NCBI GenBank assembly: GCA_025934255.1
Contig: JAICYJ010000032.1
Location: 1-34,012, forward strand
Source of the DNA: Thermoleophilia bacterium
GTDB lineage: Bacteria > Actinomycetota > Thermoleophilia > Gaiellales > JAICJC01
Length of the DNA stretch: 34,012 nt
Direction of reading: 5' to 3'
Below, one piece after another: positions 1 through 8,199 of this stretch. Positions within the stretch are counted from its first letter, which is position 1. Every line of letters starts with the position of its first letter. A program made the translations under genes and the position numbers. The notes beneath the pieces were generated by a model. The model was given only the letters and a program-made list of their open reading frames with translations. It was not told where the DNA came from and made no database searches.

Positions 1-294
1 GAACCGGGCCAGGCCCGGCTTGAACGGCACCGGCGTATAGCTGGCCAGGTCGGGGATCGCCATCATGTCCGGCGAGGCCGGCGACTGACCGATCGGGCCG
101 GCCGCAAAGCCCGCGAAGCCGGCACCCTCGCTGACAAGGCCCTCCCAGTTCTCGATCGGAACCAGCTTCGCCGACGGCTTCGCGTTCATATCGACGAACT
201 GGGCGAAGAAGAACTTGATGCCGTCCTGATCCGCCTTGGCACGGATGGTTTCGGCAAGCGGTCGCGAATCGGGCATCGCCGTAGTCGCAGCCAT
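1..294 (-). CDS. GlnT-type glutamine synthetase, N-terminal part (runs off left edge)
   Basis: Only the first 98 residues lie in the window; the gene continues leftward. The start is ATG preceded by a clear GGAGG five bases upstream (complement of 300-304). The translation contains KFFFAQFVDMNA followed by SAKLVP and GAGFAGFA, the arrangement of the beta-grasp N-terminus in the GlnT / gamma-glutamylmethylamide synthetase branch of glutamine synthetases. These enzymes ligate glutamate to ammonia or to a small amine using ATP in the cytoplasm. The catalytic C-terminal domain is outside the window, so ammonia cannot be distinguished from methylamine, ethylamine or polyamine as substrate. It is divergent from an amino acid/amine permease, which fits import of an amine followed by gamma-glutamylation. 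The family call is firm; the substrate is inference. Confidence 0.85.
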   Translation of the reverse strand, partial: MAATTAMPDSRPLAETIRAKADQDGIKFFFAQFVDMNAKPSAKLVPIENWEGLVSEGAGFAGFAAGPIGQSPASPDMMAIPDLASYTPVPFKPGLARF

Positions 295-333
295 GACAAC
301 CTCCCTGGTGGCGAATCGAATGAGATCGATCAT

Positions 334-391
334 CCCACGTGGGTGCCACGTGACTGCATGGGTGGATTTACCCATCCTCCAGCTGATGGGT
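334..391. promoter_or_regulatory. Divergent regulatory region with CACGTG pair and ATGGGT repeats
   Basis: This lies in the 166-bp gap between the glutamine synthetase and permease starts. Two CACGTG hexamers begin at 336 and 347, 11 bp apart (one helical turn); the first sits inside a 10-bp palindrome, CCCACGTGGG. Just downstream is an inverted repeat, ATGGGT (358-363) with ACCCAT (370-375), and a third ATGGGT follows at 386-391. The layout suggests one or two transcription factors binding between the divergent genes. The factor is not identified and no gene for it is visible next to the site. Confidence 0.4.
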
Positions 392-460
392 AGACGCCCG
401 TCCGGATCTGTGTTTCGATCGCTCCTCTAACTGCCAGCGGTCATTTGCAGGAGGTGCCCC

Positions 461-1996
461 ATGTCCGTTGAATCCGGCGCGCCCGACTACGAGGGCGGTG
501 GTCTCAGCCGCGAGACGAACTGGTGGGGGGCGTTTGTGATCGGCCTTGCCGGCACAATCCTGGTGACGGGTATCGCACCGGTGATGGTGACCTCGTTGGG
601 TGCGGCGTCGATCCCGGTGATGGTTGTGATCACGATCACCGGATACTTGCTCTGTCTGATACTGGCGGAGCTCTCGGCGATGATGCCAGAGCGGACGGGC
701 GGTTCGCCGACGTACGCGTACGTCGCTTATAAGGATCGTTGGCCGAAGCTCTCGGAGCATGTGAACGGCTTCACGTCGTGGGCGTATTGGTTGGGCTGGT
801 TTCCGGTTGCGCCGCTGAACATGATCCTGGCGTCGTTCTATATCGCCGATAAGTTCAACCTGAATTTGACCAGCGGCGTTACTCCGATTCATACGTTCAT
901 TGCCTATTGGACGATCGCTATCTCGATCGTCGGCATCACGCTCGTGTTCATCCCGGCGTGGCTCGGGATCCGGCTGGGCGCGATGTTCGCCACCTTGCTC
1001 GGGCTGTTGTCAATGATCCCGCTGACGCTACTTGCGATCATGCCGATCTTCAAACCGTCGGTCGCGAACTGGAGCAACCTGAGCACGCCGAGCTGGTTCT
1101 CCCAGATCGATGGGACGGGGTTCTTCACCCCCATCTACGGGCATAGCTGGCTCGTCATCTACGTCGCTTATTCCTTCCTACTGACCTGGAACGTGATCGC
1201 GATGGAGGCGGCGGCGTGCTACATCGGCGAGTGCCGGGACCCGGAGCGAGACGCGAAGATCGCGATGAACCTCGAAGGCCTGTACGGCCTGTTCATCTAC
1301 ACGATGATCCCGGTCGCCTTCGTGGTCGTGTTCGGGGCGCACCTGGCCGACCCGGCCTTCGTCGATCCAAAGACAATCTTCTCGAACTTCGCATCAGCCG
1401 TCTTCGGCACGGGTGCAAGTTGGCTGGATTGGGCGATCTCGATGATGCTGATCATCGCGCTTATGCTCTCAGTGCTGAACGCAATCATGGGGTCAGCCCG
1501 AGCATTGCACCAGATGTCGATCGACGGCGAGTTCCCACGCATCTTCTCCAACGTCAATCGCCATGGCGTTCCCGGCTTTTCGATGGCGTTCAACGTGGTG
1601 TGCTCGATCCTGCTGGTCTTCACCGGCGGCGCGGTTGAGATCTACTCGCTCTCGAACGTCGGCTACCTGGCCTCGTTCATCCCGGTGCTGGTCGGCTACT
1701 ACCTGCTGCGGCGGTATCACCCCGAGCGCAATCGCCCGGTGCGACTCCCGGAGTTCTTCAAGTACATCGCCCTGGGGATGGCGGTTGGCTACTTCATCAT
1801 CTGGTCGTTTGGCGGACTCGTTTACACGTCCTTGCCAAACCCGGCCCTGGGCGGCGCCGACACCCGCATCTACTTCTTCATCGGCTGGCTGATCTTGCTC
1901 TCCTACCTGCCGCTGTACTGGTACCGCAAGCGCATCGAGGACCCCAAGTACGCCGACGAGGTGCCCGACGCCACCGCGCCTGCGGCCGGCGACTGA
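461..1996 (+). CDS. APC-family amino acid/amine permease
   Basis: A 511-residue integral membrane protein of the amino acid-polyamine-organocation (APC) superfamily, secondary transporters that bring amino acids or amines across the cytoplasmic membrane. About 12 hydrophobic segments are visible. The first contains GLAGTILVTGIAPVMV, where APC proteins usually have a glycine-rich unwound TM1, and the TM2-TM3 region has LAELSAMMPERTGGSPTYAY, the typical APC consensus (E-x-x-S/A-x-x-P-x-x-GG-x-Y). AGGAGGTG at 449-456 fixes the ATG start. It is divergent from a GlnT-type glutamine synthetase, so its substrate may be the amine that enzyme uses; ethanolamine, methylamine-like or polyamine substrates are all possible. 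Length is normal for the family. Confidence 0.9.
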   Translation: MSVESGAPDYEGGGLSRETNWWGAFVIGLAGTILVTGIAPVMVTSLGAASIPVMVVITITGYLLCLILAELSAMMPERTGGSPTYAYVAYKDRWPKLSEHVNGFTSWAYWLGWFPVAPLNMILASFYIADKFNLNLTSGVTPIHTFIAYWTIAISIVGITLVFIPAWLGIRLGAMFATLLGLLSMIPLTLLAIMPIFKPSVANWSNLSTPSWFSQIDGTGFFTPIYGHSWLVIYVAYSFLLTWNVIAMEAAACYIGECRDPERDAKIAMNLEGLYGLFIYTMIPVAFVVVFGAHLADPAFVDPKTIFSNFASAVFGTGASWLDWAISMMLIIALMLSVLNAIMGSARALHQMSIDGEFPRIFSNVNRHGVPGFSMAFNVVCSILLVFTGGAVEIYSLSNVGYLASFIPVLVGYYLLRRYHPERNRPVRLPEFFKYIALGMAVGYFIIWSFGGLVYTSLPNPALGGADTRIYFFIGWLILLSYLPLYWYRKRIEDPKYADEVPDATAPAAGD

Positions 1997-2006
1997 ACGT
2001 GTCGGT

Positions 2007-2031
2007 ACGAGCTGCGGCGATAGCGGCTCGT
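2007..2031 (+). terminator. Hairpin after permease gene, possible terminator
   Basis: ACGAGCTGC (2007-2015) pairs with GCGGCTCGT (2023-2031) around a 7-nt loop: nine pairs including one G-T wobble, starting 10 bp after the permease stop codon. There is no T-tract, so intrinsic termination is uncertain. The rest of 2032-2169, up to the convergent oppF-like stop, shows no convincing gene. Confidence 0.35.
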
Positions 2032-2169
2032 TGAAGCAGCTCCTGGATGGTGTAGTCCGAGGTTATGGCGGTTGGAGTACGACGAGTTGAGCGGTGCTCG
2101 ACATGGCTTCGGCAGCGGTCGTCTCGCGATGGGCCGCAGGGCGAGCTGTCGGTGCCGAAGCTCGACGCC

Positions 2170-3159
2170 TTAGGCGGAAACCGGAGCCGGGGCCACGTTC
2201 AGCGGGTGATGGCAGGCCGCAACCCTCCCATGCGCGTGCGCGATCAGCGGCGGCTCCTCGCGGCAGCAGATCTCGGTCGCGTACAGGCAGCGGGGGTGAA
2301 AGCGGCAGCCGCCGGGCGGCGAGACCGGGCTCGGCACGTCGCCCGTCAGCACGATCCGGTCGCGCGGAGCGCGCGGGTCGGGCACGGGAACGGCCGAAAG
2401 CAGCGCCTCTGTGTACGGATGCACGGGGGCGCGGTAGAGCTCCTCGGCCGGCGCCACCTCCACCAGCTTGCCCAGGTACATGACCGCGATCCGGTCGGAT
2501 ACGTGCCGCACCACTGCCAGGTCGTGCGCGATGAAGACGTAGGTCAATCCCAGGTCATCCTGCAGGTCGTCCAGCAGGTTGATCACCTGCGCCTGGATCG
2601 AGACGTCCAACGCCGACACGGGCTCGTCGCACACGACCAGCCGTGGGTTCACGGCCAGGGCGCGCGCCACTCCGATCCGCTGCCGCTGGCCGCCTGAGAA
2701 CTCGTGCGGATAGCGGTTGATGTGCTCCGGGCTGAGGCCGACCAGCCGCAGCAGCGACGCAACGCGCTCGCGGATCTCGCTCGAGGACCCCATCCCGTGC
2801 ACCTGCATCGGCATGCCCACGATGTGCCCCAGGCGCCGGCGTGGATTGAGCGACGCGTAGGGATCCTGGAACACGATCTGCACGTCACGGCGCAACGCGC
2901 GCAGCTGCTTCCCCTTCACCTGTGTGATGTCCTCGCCGTCGAAGCGAATACTGCCGCCCGTCGGCTCGTGCAGCCGCACGATGCACCGGCCCAGCGTCGA
3001 CTTGCCGCAGCCAGACTCCCCGACAAGGCCCAGGGTCTCGCCCTCCTGCACCTCAAACGAGACCCCGTCCACCGCGTGCACAACGTCACCTCCGCCGAAC
3101 AGCCCACGGCCGGTGTGGAAGTGCTTACTGACGTCGATCACCTCAAGCAGCGACGTCAT
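2170..3159 (-). CDS. Peptide-type ABC transporter ATPase, OppF/DppF-like
   Basis: A 329-residue nucleotide-binding subunit of an oligopeptide/dipeptide/nickel-family (PepT) importer; it hydrolyses ATP on the cytoplasmic face. Visible in order: Walker [11 protein letters not shown]-loop [10 protein letters not shown], signature SGGQRQR, Walker B LVVCDEP followed by SALD, and the H-loop AHD. A C-terminal oligopeptide-transporter tail (HPYTEALL, then a [11 protein letters not shown] cysteine cluster) is typical of OppD/OppF. The ATG overlaps the TGA of the preceding oppD-like gene (ATGA), so the reading frame upstream of this ATG is not used. It is last in the leftward LacI-M20-OppD-OppF unit and should pair with the permeases and binding proteins encoded in the divergent unit. 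Substrate is inferred from context only. Confidence 0.93.
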   Translation of the reverse strand: MTSLLEVIDVSKHFHTGRGLFGGGDVVHAVDGVSFEVQEGETLGLVGESGCGKSTLGRCIVRLHEPTGGSIRFDGEDITQVKGKQLRALRRDVQIVFQDPYASLNPRRRLGHIVGMPMQVHGMGSSSEIRERVASLLRLVGLSPEHINRYPHEFSGGQRQRIGVARALAVNPRLVVCDEPVSALDVSIQAQVINLLDDLQDDLGLTYVFIAHDLAVVRHVSDRIAVMYLGKLVEVAPAEELYRAPVHPYTEALLSAVPVPDPRAPRDRIVLTGDVPSPVSPPGGCRFHPRCLYATEICCREEPPLIAHAHGRVAACHHPLNVAPAPVSA

Positions 3160-4181
3160 CCCTCGCCCCTTGCAGCCGCCAGCTGGGTCGCGTGCGCAGC
3201 CGCCCTGGCGTCGGCAGGCAGCAGGCAGGCGTCCAGATGACTCTCGCTCGCTCGCGCCTCGAGTGCCGGCCGGGTCAGATCGCAGGCCTCGAACCGGTGC
3301 GGGCAGCGCGGCGCGAAGCTGCATCCCGGAGGCAGCGAGATCAAAGACGGCGGCTGGCCCGGGATCGCCGCCAGCCGCTTGGGCTTGTCGCCGTCCAGCC
3401 GGGGCACGGATCCCATCAGCCCCCACGTGTAGGGGTGCTGCGGGCGGTCGAACAGGTCGAGCGTGGTCGCCCGCTCTACTGCGCGCCCGGCGTACATCAC
3501 CATGACGCGGTCGGCCAGCCCGGCCACCACGCCGATGTCATGCGTGATCAGGATCACCGCCGCGCCGACGTCCACCCGCAGGCTGTCCAGCAGCTCCAGG
3601 ATCTGGGCCTGGATGGTGACGTCCAACGCCGTCGTCGGCTCATCGGCGATCAGCAGCTCCGGGCTGCAGGAAAGCGCCATCGCGATCATGACGCGCTGCC
3701 GCATACCGCCCGAGAACTGGTGCGGGTAGTCACCAACACGGCGGTCGGCGTCAGGGATCCCGACGCTCTCCAGCAGCTCCACCGCCCGCCGCTGCGCCGC
3801 TCGCTTCGGCACCTTTTCGTGGGTCCGGATCTGCTCTGCGATCTGCCAACCCACGGAGTACACCGGGTTCAACGAGGTCATCGGGTCCTGGAAGATCATC
3901 GACACCCGGCGACCGCGTAGCCCCCGCAGCTCACGCTCGCCCATCTTCAGCAGATCGCGGCCGCGAAACAGCGCCTCGCCCTCGATCTCGACGTTGGGAT
4001 CGTCGATCAGCCCCAGCAGCGCCAGCATGCTGACGCTCTTGCCCGAGCCGGACTCGCCCACGACTCCCAGCACCTCGCCAGACTGCAGCGTCAGATCCAG
4101 CCCGTCCACGGCCTGCACGAGCCCCTGCTCGGTTCGGAACGACACCCGCAGCCCGCGCAGCTCGAGCAGCGCCTCGGTCAT
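3156..4181 (-). CDS. Peptide-type ABC transporter ATPase, OppD/DppD-like
   Basis: A 341-residue ATPase subunit, partner of the downstream OppF-like protein. It has Walker [19 protein letters not shown], signature SGGMRQR (the M after GG is typical of OppD/DppD), Walker [14 protein letters not shown]-loop THD, and the C-terminal HPYTWGL plus [14 protein letters not shown] segment of the oligo_HPY domain. The ATG overlaps the stop of the M20 peptidase gene by four bases, and the stop overlaps the next gene likewise, so all three are probably translated by coupling. An in-frame extension upstream of this ATG is shadow of the peptidase gene. D and F subunits together make the heterodimeric motor of an Opp/Dpp importer. 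Confidence 0.93.
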   Translation of the reverse strand: MTEALLELRGLRVSFRTEQGLVQAVDGLDLTLQSGEVLGVVGESGSGKSVSMLALLGLIDDPNVEIEGEALFRGRDLLKMGERELRGLRGRRVSMIFQDPMTSLNPVYSVGWQIAEQIRTHEKVPKRAAQRRAVELLESVGIPDADRRVGDYPHQFSGGMRQRVMIAMALSCSPELLIADEPTTALDVTIQAQILELLDSLRVDVGAAVILITHDIGVVAGLADRVMVMYAGRAVERATTLDLFDRPQHPYTWGLMGSVPRLDGDKPKRLAAIPGQPPSLISLPPGCSFAPRCPHRFEACDLTRPALEARASESHLDACLLPADARAAAHATQLAAARGEG

Positions 4182-5314
4182 GTCCCGGCGCCGCAGAAGC
4201 GGCGCACCGTCTCCTCGAACACCGCCACACAGTCCTCCAGCGAGCGCAAGTCGACCCACTCGTCCGACGTGTGCACCCCGGCGCCGGTGGGCCCGTACAC
4301 CACACAGGGTATGCCCGCCTCGACCAGTACGCCGGAGTCCATCCAACCGTAGTCGCTTCGGACAACGGGGTCGCGGCCGAAGTGGTCGCGCGCGGCGCCG
4401 GCCACCGTCAGCACGATCGGGTCGTCGTGGCGCAGCTTGACGGGCTCCCGCGCGATCACCGTTTCGGCGCGCCCCTGGAAACGAACGTCGGCTGCGCGCG
4501 CCAAGGCCAGCAGCTGCTCGATCTCCGCGTCGGCCTGTGCAACTGACTCGCCCGGCATCAGGCAGCGCTCGACGGCAATCACGCACTCCGCCGGATAGCT
4601 GGGATAATTCTGGCCGCCGTGTATGGTCGAAGCGTGCACGTTGGGGCGGCCCCACTCCGGCGTCGTGTGGGTTTCCAGCTCGCCGTCGAGCGCGATGATC
4701 CCCGACAGGAACGTTCCCGCCAGTGCGATCCCGTCCACTCCGTGCTGCGGCTCCCCGCCGGCCGATTCCTTGCCCGTGCTGATCACGTCGTACCAGACGA
4801 AGCCGCCGTGAGCGAACACGACGTCGAGGTCGGACTGCTCGGGCAACAGAGCGGCGTCCGCCCGGTAGCGCTCCACCAGGGACTCGGCGCCGAGGCTGGC
4901 CCACTCCTCGTCGATCACCCAGGCGAGCAGCACGTCGCCGGCCGGCCGCGGTCCTTGGGCGAGCCGCTCCACCGCCACCTGCGCGGCGGCGATCCCGCCC
5001 TTCATGTCGTTGGTGCCGCGGCCGTACATGCGGCCGTCGCGCAGCTCCGGCCGGAACTGCTCCGGACTGCCTCCCACCACGTCGGTGTGGCCGCACAGCA
5101 TCAGCGTGTGGCCACCGCCAGTGCCGGCAAGCCGTCCCACCACGTTTGGCCGACCGGGAGCGGCGTCCCAGACATCGACCGCGAGGCCCGCCCGCTGCAT
5201 CCGTTCCGCCAGCAACCGAGCCATCTCGGCCTCGCCCGCTCCGTCCCGCTCCAGCGTCGGGTTCGTGGAGTCGGCCCGCACCAGCTGGTCGAGTAGCTCG
5301 ACGACGTCGCTCAC
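4178..5314 (-). CDS. M20-family metallopeptidase/amidohydrolase (ArgE/DapE-like)
   Basis: A 378-residue zinc-dependent hydrolase of the M20 family, which cleaves dipeptides or N-acyl amino acids in the cytoplasm. The metal-site motifs are present: H76 and D78 in GHTDVV, D103 in GTNDMKGG, the base E136 with E137 in DEE, E159 in LPEQSD, and H348 in GVHTSDEW. The lid/dimerisation domain aligns with GHSS-x-P of ArgE, but the usual His there appears as Ala185 (GKESAGGEP). GTG at 5314 is chosen because it overlaps the LacI stop as GTGA; another GTG at 5326 is possible. Its place between the regulator and the peptide-importer ATPases suggests it cuts the imported substrate, perhaps a glycated peptide. 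The exact bond cleaved is unknown. Confidence 0.88.
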   Translation of the reverse strand: MSDVVELLDQLVRADSTNPTLERDGAGEAEMARLLAERMQRAGLAVDVWDAAPGRPNVVGRLAGTGGGHTLMLCGHTDVVGGSPEQFRPELRDGRMYGRGTNDMKGGIAAAQVAVERLAQGPRPAGDVLLAWVIDEEWASLGAESLVERYRADAALLPEQSDLDVVFAHGGFVWYDVISTGKESAGGEPQHGVDGIALAGTFLSGIIALDGELETHTTPEWGRPNVHASTIHGGQNYPSYPAECVIAVERCLMPGESVAQADAEIEQLLALARAADVRFQGRAETVIAREPVKLRHDDPIVLTVAGAARDHFGRDPVVRSDYGWMDSGVLVEAGIPCVVYGPTGAGVHTSDEWVDLRSLEDCVAVFEETVRRFCGAGT

Positions 5315-6300
5315 GGCGCACCGCACGATCCGCGCACGATCAGCCGAGTGGCCAGACGCACCCGCCGTGGCGGCCCGTCCTCGCCGCCGATCCGCGCCAG
5401 CAGCCGCTCGCCGGCCACCCGGCCCAGGTCGCCGACGGGCTGCGAGATCACGGTCAGCGGCGGGTCCACCAGTGTGGTCCAGTCGAGGTCATCGAAACCG
5501 ACCAGCGCCAGGTCCCGCGGGATCCGCACCTGCAGTTCGCGCGCCGCCAGCAGCGCGCCGTGGGTCATGAAGTTGTTGGCGGTGAAGATCGCGGTCGGCC
5601 GGTCCTGGCGATCGAGCAGCGCTCGTGCCGCCACCAGCCCGTCGGCCTGGCTCGACCCGCCGACCGAGATCAGCGACTCGTCCAGCAGGCCCTTCGCCCG
5701 CAGCGCCCGCCGGTAGCCGGCGATCCGCTCTGCCGAGGAGCTGATCTGGGGCGAGTCGGTCACCATGCCGATGCGCGTATGCCCGAGCGCGAGCAGGTGG
5801 TCGACCGCGCTGACCGCACCGGCTGCGTTGTGCACCATCACCGCATCTGTAGCCGCGCCGCGCACGGCCCTGTCGAGCTGCACCAGCGGCGGCCCGTCCA
5901 GGAATGCCTCGCGGGCCGCGCCGGGAGCGGGCACGACCACCATGCCGTCGACACGGCGTGAGCGCAGCGCCAGCATCGCCCTCCGCTCCCGCTCCGGATC
6001 CTCGTCGGCGTTCGCCAAGAGCACCGTGTAGCCCTGGCGTTCAACCACATCGGACAGGCCGCGCGCGACGGCCGCGAAGAATGGGTTCTCGATATCACCG
6101 ACAACCAGGCCGATGGTCTGGGTGGCTCGCGACACAAGCGCCCGCGCCACCCCGTTGGGCGTGTATCCGAGCTCCCTCGCGCTGGCGTGCACGCGCACCC
6201 GTGCCTCGTCACTGGCGTAGCCGTACTCGCCCAGAACGCGCGCGGCGGTGGCCTGGGACACACCTGCGGCACGAGCGACGTCTCTCACCGTGACAGTCAT
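5311..6300 (-). CDS. LacI-family transcriptional regulator
   Basis: A 329-residue DNA-binding repressor-type protein. The N-terminus carries the LacI helix-turn-helix (VTVRDVARAAGVSQATAARVL) and hinge (ARELGYTPNGVARALVS), followed by a periplasmic-binding-protein-like sensor domain starting TIGLVVGDIENPFF. Such proteins usually sense a sugar or sugar phosphate. The ATG at 6300 is chosen because the LacI HTH always begins a few residues from the start; a longer in-frame reading has no family support. It is first in the leftward unit and faces the deglycase gene across 55 bp, so it probably controls both units. Known fructosamine operons are mostly governed by other regulator families, from memory GntR-type FrlR, so LacI control is notable here. 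Confidence 0.93.
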   Translation of the reverse strand: MTVTVRDVARAAGVSQATAARVLGEYGYASDEARVRVHASARELGYTPNGVARALVSRATQTIGLVVGDIENPFFAAVARGLSDVVERQGYTVLLANADEDPERERRAMLALRSRRVDGMVVVPAPGAAREAFLDGPPLVQLDRAVRGAATDAVMVHNAAGAVSAVDHLLALGHTRIGMVTDSPQISSSAERIAGYRRALRAKGLLDESLISVGGSSQADGLVAARALLDRQDRPTAIFTANNFMTHGALLAARELQVRIPRDLALVGFDDLDWTTLVDPPLTVISQPVGDLGRVAGERLLARIGGEDGPPRRVRLATRLIVRGSCGAP

Positions 6301-6309
6301 AGCCGAGCA

Positions 6310-6323
6310 TGATAGCGTTCTCA
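6310..6323. promoter_or_regulatory. Candidate LacI-family operator
   Basis: TGATAGCGTTCTCA, in the 55-bp gap between the LacI and deglycase starts, is a degenerate palindrome around a central CG; 10 of 14 bases match its own reverse complement. LacI-family operators usually show this form (TGA...CG...TCA). The position lets one bound protein cover both divergent promoters. No genome-wide comparison could be made. Confidence 0.4.
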
Positions 6324-6355
6324 GCTTCTCCGTCCAGGTCACCGAGAGGACGTGC

Positions 6356-7411
6356 GTGGATCAAATTGACGAGCTCGCAGATCGCGCTCAGAGCTCCGAG
6401 CTTTTCTCTTCCCCCTACCTAGAGCGGGACGCGGCGCGGTTCCTCTCGGAGCAGGACGAAGCGGTGCGGGAGCTCGCCTCGCGAACGCGCGCCGGCGGCC
6501 GCCGCGTCTACTTCGTCGGCAGCGGCGGATCCTGGGCCAGCATGTACACGGGCAAATACCTCTGCGACCGCCTGACCGGGGCCGTCAGCGACGTGCTGCC
6601 GTCCTACGAGCTGACCTGGCGCGGCCCGCGCGGGCTCGACAATGACGCACTGGTGGTTCTGGCCAGCTACTCGGGGCGCACCGAGGACACACTCGAGGCG
6701 CTGCGCTTCGCGCGCGACCGCGGCGCGGAGACGGTCGCTCTGGTGCGCCACCGTGACTCGCCCCTGGCCGCGGGTAGCGACCACGTTTTCGCCTACGAAT
6801 CCCCCGGCCTCTACTGCCTGCCGCTGCTCGCGGTGACCCTGTTCGCGGCCGAGTGGGGCATGCAGGACGGAAACGACGAGGCCGTGCAGCTGCTCGAGGC
6901 GGTGCCGGCGCTCCCCGGACAGATGGGCGACGCCTTCCGCTCACAACGCGGCCAGGGACGCCTCCTGGCTGAACGATTCGCGGACTCCGACCTGCTCTAC
7001 TGCCTCGGCGCCGGGCCCCTGTTCGGCCTTGCCTACAAGTTCGGGCTGACGGTGTTCATGGAGAACATGCGGATCGGTGGATCGGTAATTGAAAGCGCGG
7101 AGTTTCGCCACGGCCCGGCCGAGATGCTGGACCGGCGCAGCGCCGACCTGGCGGTGCTGGTCGGCACCGACGAGTCGCGCGAGATGACGCTTCGGACCCT
7201 TAACTTCGCGTCCGAGCACGGCGCCCGCACGGCGGTATTCGACGCGGCCGAGTACCCCGATGTGCACCCACTGCTGACCCCGTTCGTGCTGAAGGTGGCG
7301 CTGCAGTGGTTCATCGTCTACGCGACGCTGATGCGCGGCATCGAGGATCTCGACGACCGCGCCTACATGGGTCGGCAGCTGCTGGCCAAGGAGGGAACCA
7401 GCTGGCCGTGA
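6356..7411 (+). CDS. SIS-domain fructosamine-6-phosphate deglycase, FrlB/FraB-like
   Basis: A 351-residue protein with two sugar-isomerase (SIS) domains, related to the isomerase half of GlmS but closest by eye to FrlB, which splits fructoselysine-6-phosphate into glucose-6-phosphate and lysine. Support: YFVGSGGSW (phosphosugar loop near residue 55), ASYSGRTEDT in the first SIS domain, and VIESAEFRHGPAE in the second, matching the VIESGEFRHGPLE I recall for E. coli FrlB. Glu236 and His252 are spaced 16 residues apart like the catalytic Glu/His pair described for FraB. GTG at 6356 follows GAGAGGA by six bases and is preferred over an upstream in-frame ATG that would run into the divergent regulator. 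There is no glutaminase domain, so it is not GlmS. The neighbouring FrlD-like kinase strongly supports the role; the exact amino acid moiety is unknown. Confidence 0.85.
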   Translation: MDQIDELADRAQSSELFSSPYLERDAARFLSEQDEAVRELASRTRAGGRRVYFVGSGGSWASMYTGKYLCDRLTGAVSDVLPSYELTWRGPRGLDNDALVVLASYSGRTEDTLEALRFARDRGAETVALVRHRDSPLAAGSDHVFAYESPGLYCLPLLAVTLFAAEWGMQDGNDEAVQLLEAVPALPGQMGDAFRSQRGQGRLLAERFADSDLLYCLGAGPLFGLAYKFGLTVFMENMRIGGSVIESAEFRHGPAEMLDRRSADLAVLVGTDESREMTLRTLNFASEHGARTAVFDAAEYPDVHPLLTPFVLKVALQWFIVYATLMRGIEDLDDRAYMGRQLLAKEGTSWP

Positions 7412-8199
7412 TCGTCGCATCGGTGGGAGACAACTGCGTCGACCACTACCTGGGCGCCCCAGCGCTCGAGTTTGCCGGCGGCAACGCCTTGAACGTCGCG
7501 GCCGGCCTGTCCGCGGCCGGGCTGAAGAGCTACTACCTGGGCGCCGTTGGAGAGGACGCGAACGCCGAGCTGATCCTGCACGGTGCCCGCGGCGCACACG
7601 TCGCCACCGACCGCGTCAGGCGGCTGCCCGAGCCGACCGGGGTGACCGAGGTGCGGCTGCGCTCAGACGGTGACCGCGAGTTCGTCGAGGAGCGCTATGG
7701 CGCCAGCGCCGGTTACCGACCCGACGCCGACGACATCGCCTTCCTGCGCACCTGCCGTTGGGTGCACTGCGTCAACCTGGCCGACCCGGAGGCGCTGATC
7801 AGTCAGCTCGATGACGTGCCGGTGTCGTTCGACTTCGGCATGGACGGCGGTGTGGAGCTGGTCGAGCGGCTTGCGCCGCGGCTCGAGATCGCGTTCTTCT
7901 CCGGTGCGGGTCTCGACCGCGGGCGGGCGGTCGCGCTGGGTGAGCGCGCCGTAGCGGCAGGCGCGGCGCTGGCCGTCGTCACTCGCGGTCGCAGCGGCAG
8001 CATGGCGCTCAACAGCGCAATCGTCGAGGTGCCCGCGCAGCCTGTCGAGGTGATCGACACGCTCGGCGCCGGCGACGCGCTGATCGCAGCGGTGATCGCG
8101 GCTCGGGTTCAGGGACAGGAGATCGAGCAGGCGCTGGCGGCCGGAACTGCGGCGGCCGCCCAGGCGTGCAGGCACTACGGAGCATGGGAGTACACATGA
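7408..8199 (+). CDS. PfkB-family fructosamine (fructoselysine-type) 6-kinase, FrlD-like
   Basis: A 263-residue ribokinase/PfkB-family sugar kinase. It opens with VGDNCVDHYLG and then FAGGNALNVAAG, close to the GDNCVD and SGGNAVNVA segments of E. coli FrlD as I recall it, and ends with VIDTLGAGDALIAA (PfkB signature 2, catalytic base D223) and HYGAWEYT, again like the FrlD end. FrlD phosphorylates fructoselysine at C6, making the substrate of FrlB. The GTG start overlaps the deglycase stop as GTGA, and the stop overlaps the next gene as ATGA. The kinase-deglycase pair is what identifies this locus as Amadori-product catabolism rather than general sugar metabolism. Which fructosyl-amino acid is phosphorylated cannot be read from sequence. 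Confidence 0.87.
   Translation: MIVASVGDNCVDHYLGAPALEFAGGNALNVAAGLSAAGLKSYYLGAVGEDANAELILHGARGAHVATDRVRRLPEPTGVTEVRLRSDGDREFVEERYGASAGYRPDADDIAFLRTCRWVHCVNLADPEALISQLDDVPVSFDFGMDGGVELVERLAPRLEIAFFSGAGLDRGRAVALGERAVAAGAALAVVTRGRSGSMALNSAIVEVPAQPVEVIDTLGAGDALIAAVIAARVQGQEIEQALAAGTAAAAQACRHYGAWEYT

Noticed and set aside
1997..2169. Possible TetR-like remnant on the minus strand (DYTIQELLQRA)
   Set aside because: Only about 12 residues look familiar and the rest of the frame shows no helix-turn-helix. The match is too short to claim a pseudogene.
6356..7411. Annotation of the SIS protein as GlmS (glucosamine-6-phosphate synthase)
   Set aside because: There is no N-terminal glutaminase domain with its catalytic Cys, and the length and EFRHGP segment fit the stand-alone deglycase group.
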